A stretch of DNA of 36,257 bases from Planctomycetota bacterium (lineage in GTDB: Bacteria > Planctomycetota > Planctomycetia > Planctomycetales > Planctomycetaceae): positions 1 through 36,257 of the forward strand of contig JAQBWV010000041.1 of NCBI GenBank assembly GCA_027624335.1. Direction: 5' to 3'. Below the pieces are notes generated by a model, which saw nothing but the letters and a program-made list of their open reading frames with translations, was not told where the DNA came from and made no database searches. This document shows, piece by piece, positions 33,307 to 36,257 of the stretch. A program made the translations under genes and the position numbers. The first letter of the stretch is position 1. Every line of letters begins with the position of its first letter.

Positions 33307-34707
33307 ATGATAAACAACAGCTCATACCTGCTGAATCGTAGGTCGTTTCTTCACGGCACCGGTGTGGCTCTGGCTTTGCCGTGGTTTGAAACGTTTGCCG
33401 CCGGCAGTCCCAGTTCGGAAGAGACTCCGAAACGTTTTGTCAGCATCTACCACCCTGATGGCGTCGGTCTGCCACTCAAATCAGATCCGGCCTGGAAGGA
33501 CTGGAGCTGGTTTCCTCGGGGAGGCGAGAATGATTTCGAACTGACCAAAGTGCTCGATGTGCTGGAGCCACTACGCAACGACATCACGATTTATTCCGGG
33601 CTGTCACATCCTGCCGCGAGGACGGTCCACGGCCACTCCAATGCCGATCAGTATTTGACGGGCGCGGCCACGGGCGGGCATGGCCCGTACAGGAACTCGA
33701 TCTCTCTGGATCAGGTGTATGCGAAGCAGGCAGGGGAGTTCACTCGACATTCATCACTGGTCCTGTCGACGAATGGCGGAGTTGGCGGGCCTCGTGGCGC
33801 ACAGACGCAGTCCTTCAATCAGGAGGGACGGCCGATTCCTGCGATGAATAAGCCGAAGCAGATTTTTGACCTGCTGTTTGTCACCAGCAGCAAGGACGCT
33901 GCAGCGAGACTGGCGAGAAGCAAGAGTGCTCTGGATCTTCTAATTGCCAATACACGATCGCTGGGACGACAACTCTCGAAACACGATCAAGAGACGCTTA
34001 AGCAATATCTTGACTCCGTACGCGATACGGAAGTCAAACTGGAGAAGGCTCAAAAATGGCTTGATACGCCAGTGCCCAGTGTGGATGCCCGAAACCTGCA
34101 TCTGGACGCAGAACCCAGGGAGGCCAGACTCTACTTCCAGACGATGTACGAGCTGATCTATCTCGCCTTCCTGAGTGATTCGACCCGCGTGGCGACGTTT
34201 CAGCTGGGGAGAGAAAACGGCGAAGGTCCACACGACCTGTTATCCATGGCCGTTGGCCTGGGTGGCGCTCACGGTCTGACACATGCCGTCAAGAAGCCCA
34301 AAGGCTGGGAAAATCTCGGCACTTATAATCGCTATCAAGCCGAGGAATTCGGTCGATTCGTGCAACGACTGAAGGATACTCCCGAGCCAACCGGAAAAGG
34401 CAACTTGCTGGACAACACATTGGCCATGCATGGCTCCGCATCCAGCAGTTTCCACCTTTCTCGCAACTATCCGATTATCTCTGCCGGCGGTAAGAACCTG
34501 GGATTTACCAATGGTCGGTATCTCAAATTCGGCAAAGGGAATGAAGACAATCAGGCCGGCGCAGGAATCGTCAGTGATGCTGGATGGAGAGGCAAAATAG
34601 AAGCTGAAGAGCTTCCACTGGCACAACTCTTCGTCACCATCCTTCGAAGGCTTGGCGTCGAGACCGATACGTTTGGCGGATACACCGGAACATTGAGTCG
34701 CGTTTAA
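33307..34707 (+). CDS. DUF1552 family protein with Tat signal
   Basis: Predicted 466 residues. The N-terminus carries a twin-arginine signal (NRRSFLHGTGVALALPWFE), so it is exported folded. Family blocks are RFVSIYHPDGVGLP near 43, HPAARTVHGHSNADQYLTGA near 100, LSTNGGVGGPRGAQTQ near 151 and RVATFQLGRENGEGPHDLL near 297. DUF1552 proteins regularly accompany DUF1592 cytochrome proteins in planctomycetes, as here; the pair is probably one operon. ATG 33307 has AGGA about 8 bases upstream, overlapping the end of the previous gene's leader. Confidence 0.92.
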   Translation: MINNSSYLLNRRSFLHGTGVALALPWFETFAAGSPSSEETPKRFVSIYHPDGVGLPLKSDPAWKDWSWFPRGGENDFELTKVLDVLEPLRNDITIYSGLSHPAARTVHGHSNADQYLTGAATGGHGPYRNSISLDQVYAKQAGEFTRHSSLVLSTNGGVGGPRGAQTQSFNQEGRPIPAMNKPKQIFDLLFVTSSKDAAARLARSKSALDLLIANTRSLGRQLSKHDQETLKQYLDSVRDTEVKLEKAQKWLDTPVPSVDARNLHLDAEPREARLYFQTMYELIYLAFLSDSTRVATFQLGRENGEGPHDLLSMAVGLGGAHGLTHAVKKPKGWENLGTYNRYQAEEFGRFVQRLKDTPEPTGKGNLLDNTLAMHGSASSSFHLSRNYPIISAGGKNLGFTNGRYLKFGKGNEDNQAGAGIVSDAGWRGKIEAEELPLAQLFVTILRRLGVETDTFGGYTGTLSRV

Positions 34708-34846
34708 GGAATAGTCCCGAAACAGATTCGTGTTCGCGAGATCGCCGGGATTGATGACAATAACTTCTGGATGAACTCAGGATGTTGCACAATATAGCCC
34801 CGCGCCGTGTTGAAAGTTCCGGTGTCGGCGGGTTGGTAGGATCACG

Positions 34847-35210
34847 TTACTCAGCGGTTACCCGTTGGACGAGTTGATCGTCTTTGAGGAGTTCCTGCAG
34901 GGCGGCTTTTGGAATCCAGAGTTGCTCATAGCCCTTGATGCCACGATAGCCTTTCGAGCTGGCTTCGAAGGCGGCAGCCGTCCAGCGTAAAGCCATCGTG
35001 CCGTTTTGCCAGTTCTTCACACGTTGCATTCGGTGACGGATTGCGCTGTGGCCGTTGTCGATCAGATTCGTGGTCCCGAGGCACCGACACAGTTGAGACG
35101 GCAGGCCCAGGCGGTTGATCGTGAACATGTCTGTCAGGCCTTCACGTAGACTGCCGGCTGCGTCGGGCCAGTCACATTCCGAGAAACGTTCAATTGTTGG
35201 ATTTGAGAGC
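34847..35210 (-). pseudogene. 3' remnant of an IS256/mutator-type transposase
   Basis: The reading frame encodes only the C-terminal part of a mutator-family transposase: DAAGSLREGLTDMFTINRLGL, then the LGTTNLIDN block (usually TTNPIE) and the RVKNWQNGTMALRWTAAAFEA block, ending LLKDDQLVQRVTAE. The catalytic DDE region is missing. The similarity fades where the sequence meets the integrase stop at about 35218. An ATG at 35128 would start a 93-residue fragment, but it sits inside the conserved block. Relic of an insertion sequence cut by a recombination event. Confidence 0.72.
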
Positions 35211-35217
35211 TGTTGGT

Positions 35218-35991
35218 TCAGGCGGCGGTTTCTTTGGATGAATTGATTTCTGAGGATCGCTGCAGTTTCTTTTCGTTGAGTGTGTGTTCCAGTAGGCTGC
35301 CGACTTCGTCAGTGCTGAGGAACAGGCAATCCCAAAGATCGTGTTCCTCATCCGCAGTGAGGCCGCCACGACTAATGATTCGTTCGATCTCGCTCCACGT
35401 CATGAACGGTTGTTTGGCGTCACGCTTTGGATACTTCACTCCTTTGGTTGGACAGGACATCGCCAGTCTCGACTGCGATAATGCCCAGTTCCAGACAAGC
35501 CGGAACGTTGACAGCTCCTTTCGAATCGTGTCGATGGTAATGGGGCTGTCACGATAGGTGTCTTTGGAACAATCGGCCACGTAAGTTTGAACGTCAGCAA
35601 GACCGATTGACTGCACGATTCGCTTCGGCCCGAAATACCTCAGCAAATGTTTGAAGTAAAGCTGTTCGCCTTCCAGGGTTCGTTCTTCCTTTGCCCCTCT
35701 GGGCATTGATGAGCGATACAGTTTGAACAGTTCATCAAGACGGATCGGAATTGCTTCAACCCGAGGCTTTAATATCCGACCGTCCGAAAGAATAAACTCA
35801 GCCGGGTCAACGTCCATCGGCACCTCGATTCGGCCTTGTTCGATGAGGCGAATCGTGTCTCCAACTCGGGCAGCAGTCGCAATTGCAGCCTTTCGAGATG
35901 ATGTTCCAGGACCGCGTTGAAACTGTCGGCCACAGAATCTGAAGACGACGAGAAACCGTCCGTTTCGTTTGTCCTGCCGGGTACTTGCCAC
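35218..35991 (-). pseudogene. Tyrosine integrase lacking its catalytic domain
   Basis: Predicted 257 residues. Residues 1-60 are an AP2/arm-like DNA-binding start (MASTRQDKRNGRFLVVFR), residues 95-195 the SAM-like core-binding domain (HLLRYFGPKRIVQSIGLADV, then LSTFRLVWNWALSQ), followed by PFMTWSEIERIISRGGL. In planctomycete integrases the catalytic domain with R-H-R-Y follows at this point; here the frame turns into a Lys/Ser-rich tail and stops next to the transposase remnant. GTG 35991 is chosen because it gives the usual MASTRQDK start and has AAGGG about 9 bases upstream. Probably inactive. Confidence 0.8.
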
Positions 35992-36151
35992 TGACGCTGC
36001 CCTTTCCACGATTGAAGTGTCAGTCGCGGTCGAACTAACTGAGGATCGACCTCAGTATTATTCCAGGCTGTCAAGGGGCTGCGCCAGAGATGTAAGTGCC
36101 ATCCGAGCGCCGTGCTGTTGCGCATTTGTTGCGCCGTGGGCTCAGTACACG

Positions 36152-36186
36152 AAAAAAGGACTCACGTCCGACTGACGTAAGTCCTT
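36152..36186 (-). terminator. Intrinsic terminator on the minus strand
   Basis: AAGGACT-C-ACGTC (36156-36168) pairs with GACGT-A-AGTCCTT (36174-36186), 12 pairs with one mismatch. On the minus strand the stem runs into six T (A-run at 36152-36157 on plus). It would end transcription arriving from a gene to the right of the window, and isolates the integrase remnant. Confidence 0.75.
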
Positions 36187-36198
36187 ATCTGGTAAGAG

Positions 36199-36214
36199 CG
36201 GAGAGGGGGAGATT
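36199..36214 (-). other. Attachment-site-like fragment matching a tRNA-Ser 3' end
   Basis: On the minus strand the bases read AATCTCCCCCTCTCCG, the usual last 16 bases of a serine tRNA (T-arm 3' side and acceptor). The rest of a tRNA is not present, as the upstream bases do not form a T-loop. A tRNA 3'-end copy about 210 bases from an integrase start is the expected footprint of integration into a tRNA gene. The match is short, so chance cannot be excluded. Confidence 0.4.
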
Positions 36215-36257
36215 ATCCGCCAGCGGTTATTGCAACTGCTTGCTGTGCAACAGTTTG

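Noticed and set aside
36187-36257. Complete tRNA-Ser gene at the right edge
   Set aside because: Only the last 16 bases match; T-loop, anticodon and acceptor 5' strand cannot be found.
1-36257. CRISPR array or cas genes
   Set aside because: No regularly spaced repeats and no Cas-like proteins seen.

Overview
The window looks like a chromosomal segment from a planctomycete (Planctomycetaceae-like, moderately high GC). The evidence is the family content: a large PVC-type membrane-bound dehydrogenase with HEAT repeats and a c-type heme site, DUF1501, DUF1552 and DUF1592 proteins, zinc-ribbon proteins with proline-rich linkers, and the rpsB-tsf-pyrH-frr translation cluster. This rests on family recognition by eye; no database search was possible.

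Layout. 1-247: tail of an unrecognised plus-strand gene, apparently frameshifted. 375-3844 (minus): frr, pyrH, tsf, rpsB, transcribed from rpsB towards frr, with hairpins in the spacers. 4337-5530 (plus): a DUF4432 sugar-mutarotase-like protein. 5531-7161 (plus): a strong intrinsic terminator, a possible 27-codon leader ORF, csrA, and a cysteine-bearing helical protein whose 5' leader resembles that of csrA. 7296-15212 (minus): seven co-directional genes, namely a redoxin-like/2OG-Fe(II) oxygenase fusion, an NtrB-like histidine kinase, an NtrC-like sigma-54 activator broken by an in-frame TAG, a small membrane protein, a hypothetical protein, a PtsP-like GAF protein and a KefB-type cation/proton antiporter. 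A near-consensus sigma-54 promoter and a TGCAC-N8-GTGCA dyad lie between the activator gene and the small membrane protein gene. 15384-16526 (minus): exported aldose 1-epimerase. 16782-26653 (plus): CnoX-like thioredoxin-TPR protein, the PVC dehydrogenase, two paired zinc-ribbon/transmembrane/secretin-N-like proteins, a BFD-like [2Fe-2S] protein, an ABM-fold protein and glutamine synthetase. 26809-29745 (minus): DUF1501 protein and a right-handed beta-helix protein. 29746-30683: a long spacer without a convincing gene. 30684-34707 (plus): DUF1592 plus DUF1552 pair. 34847-36257: mobile-element debris, comprising the 3' part of an IS256/mutator-type transposase abutting a tyrosine integrase that lacks its catalytic domain, with a tRNA-Ser-3'-end-like attachment sequence and a terminator.

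How the genes may work together. The clearest possible system is the sigma-54 block at 7296-15212. A membrane kinase and its activator appear to sit upstream of a small regulon (membrane peptide, hypothetical protein, GAF sensor, ion antiporter) through an enhancer and a -24/-12 promoter. The TAG at codon 66 of the activator leaves it uncertain whether the circuit works, works without phosphorylation control, or carries a sequencing error. The csrA region may hold an autoregulated post-transcriptional module. The PVC, DUF1501, DUF1552 and DUF1592 genes belong to the large secreted or redox repertoire typical of planctomycetes, for which biochemical roles are largely unknown.
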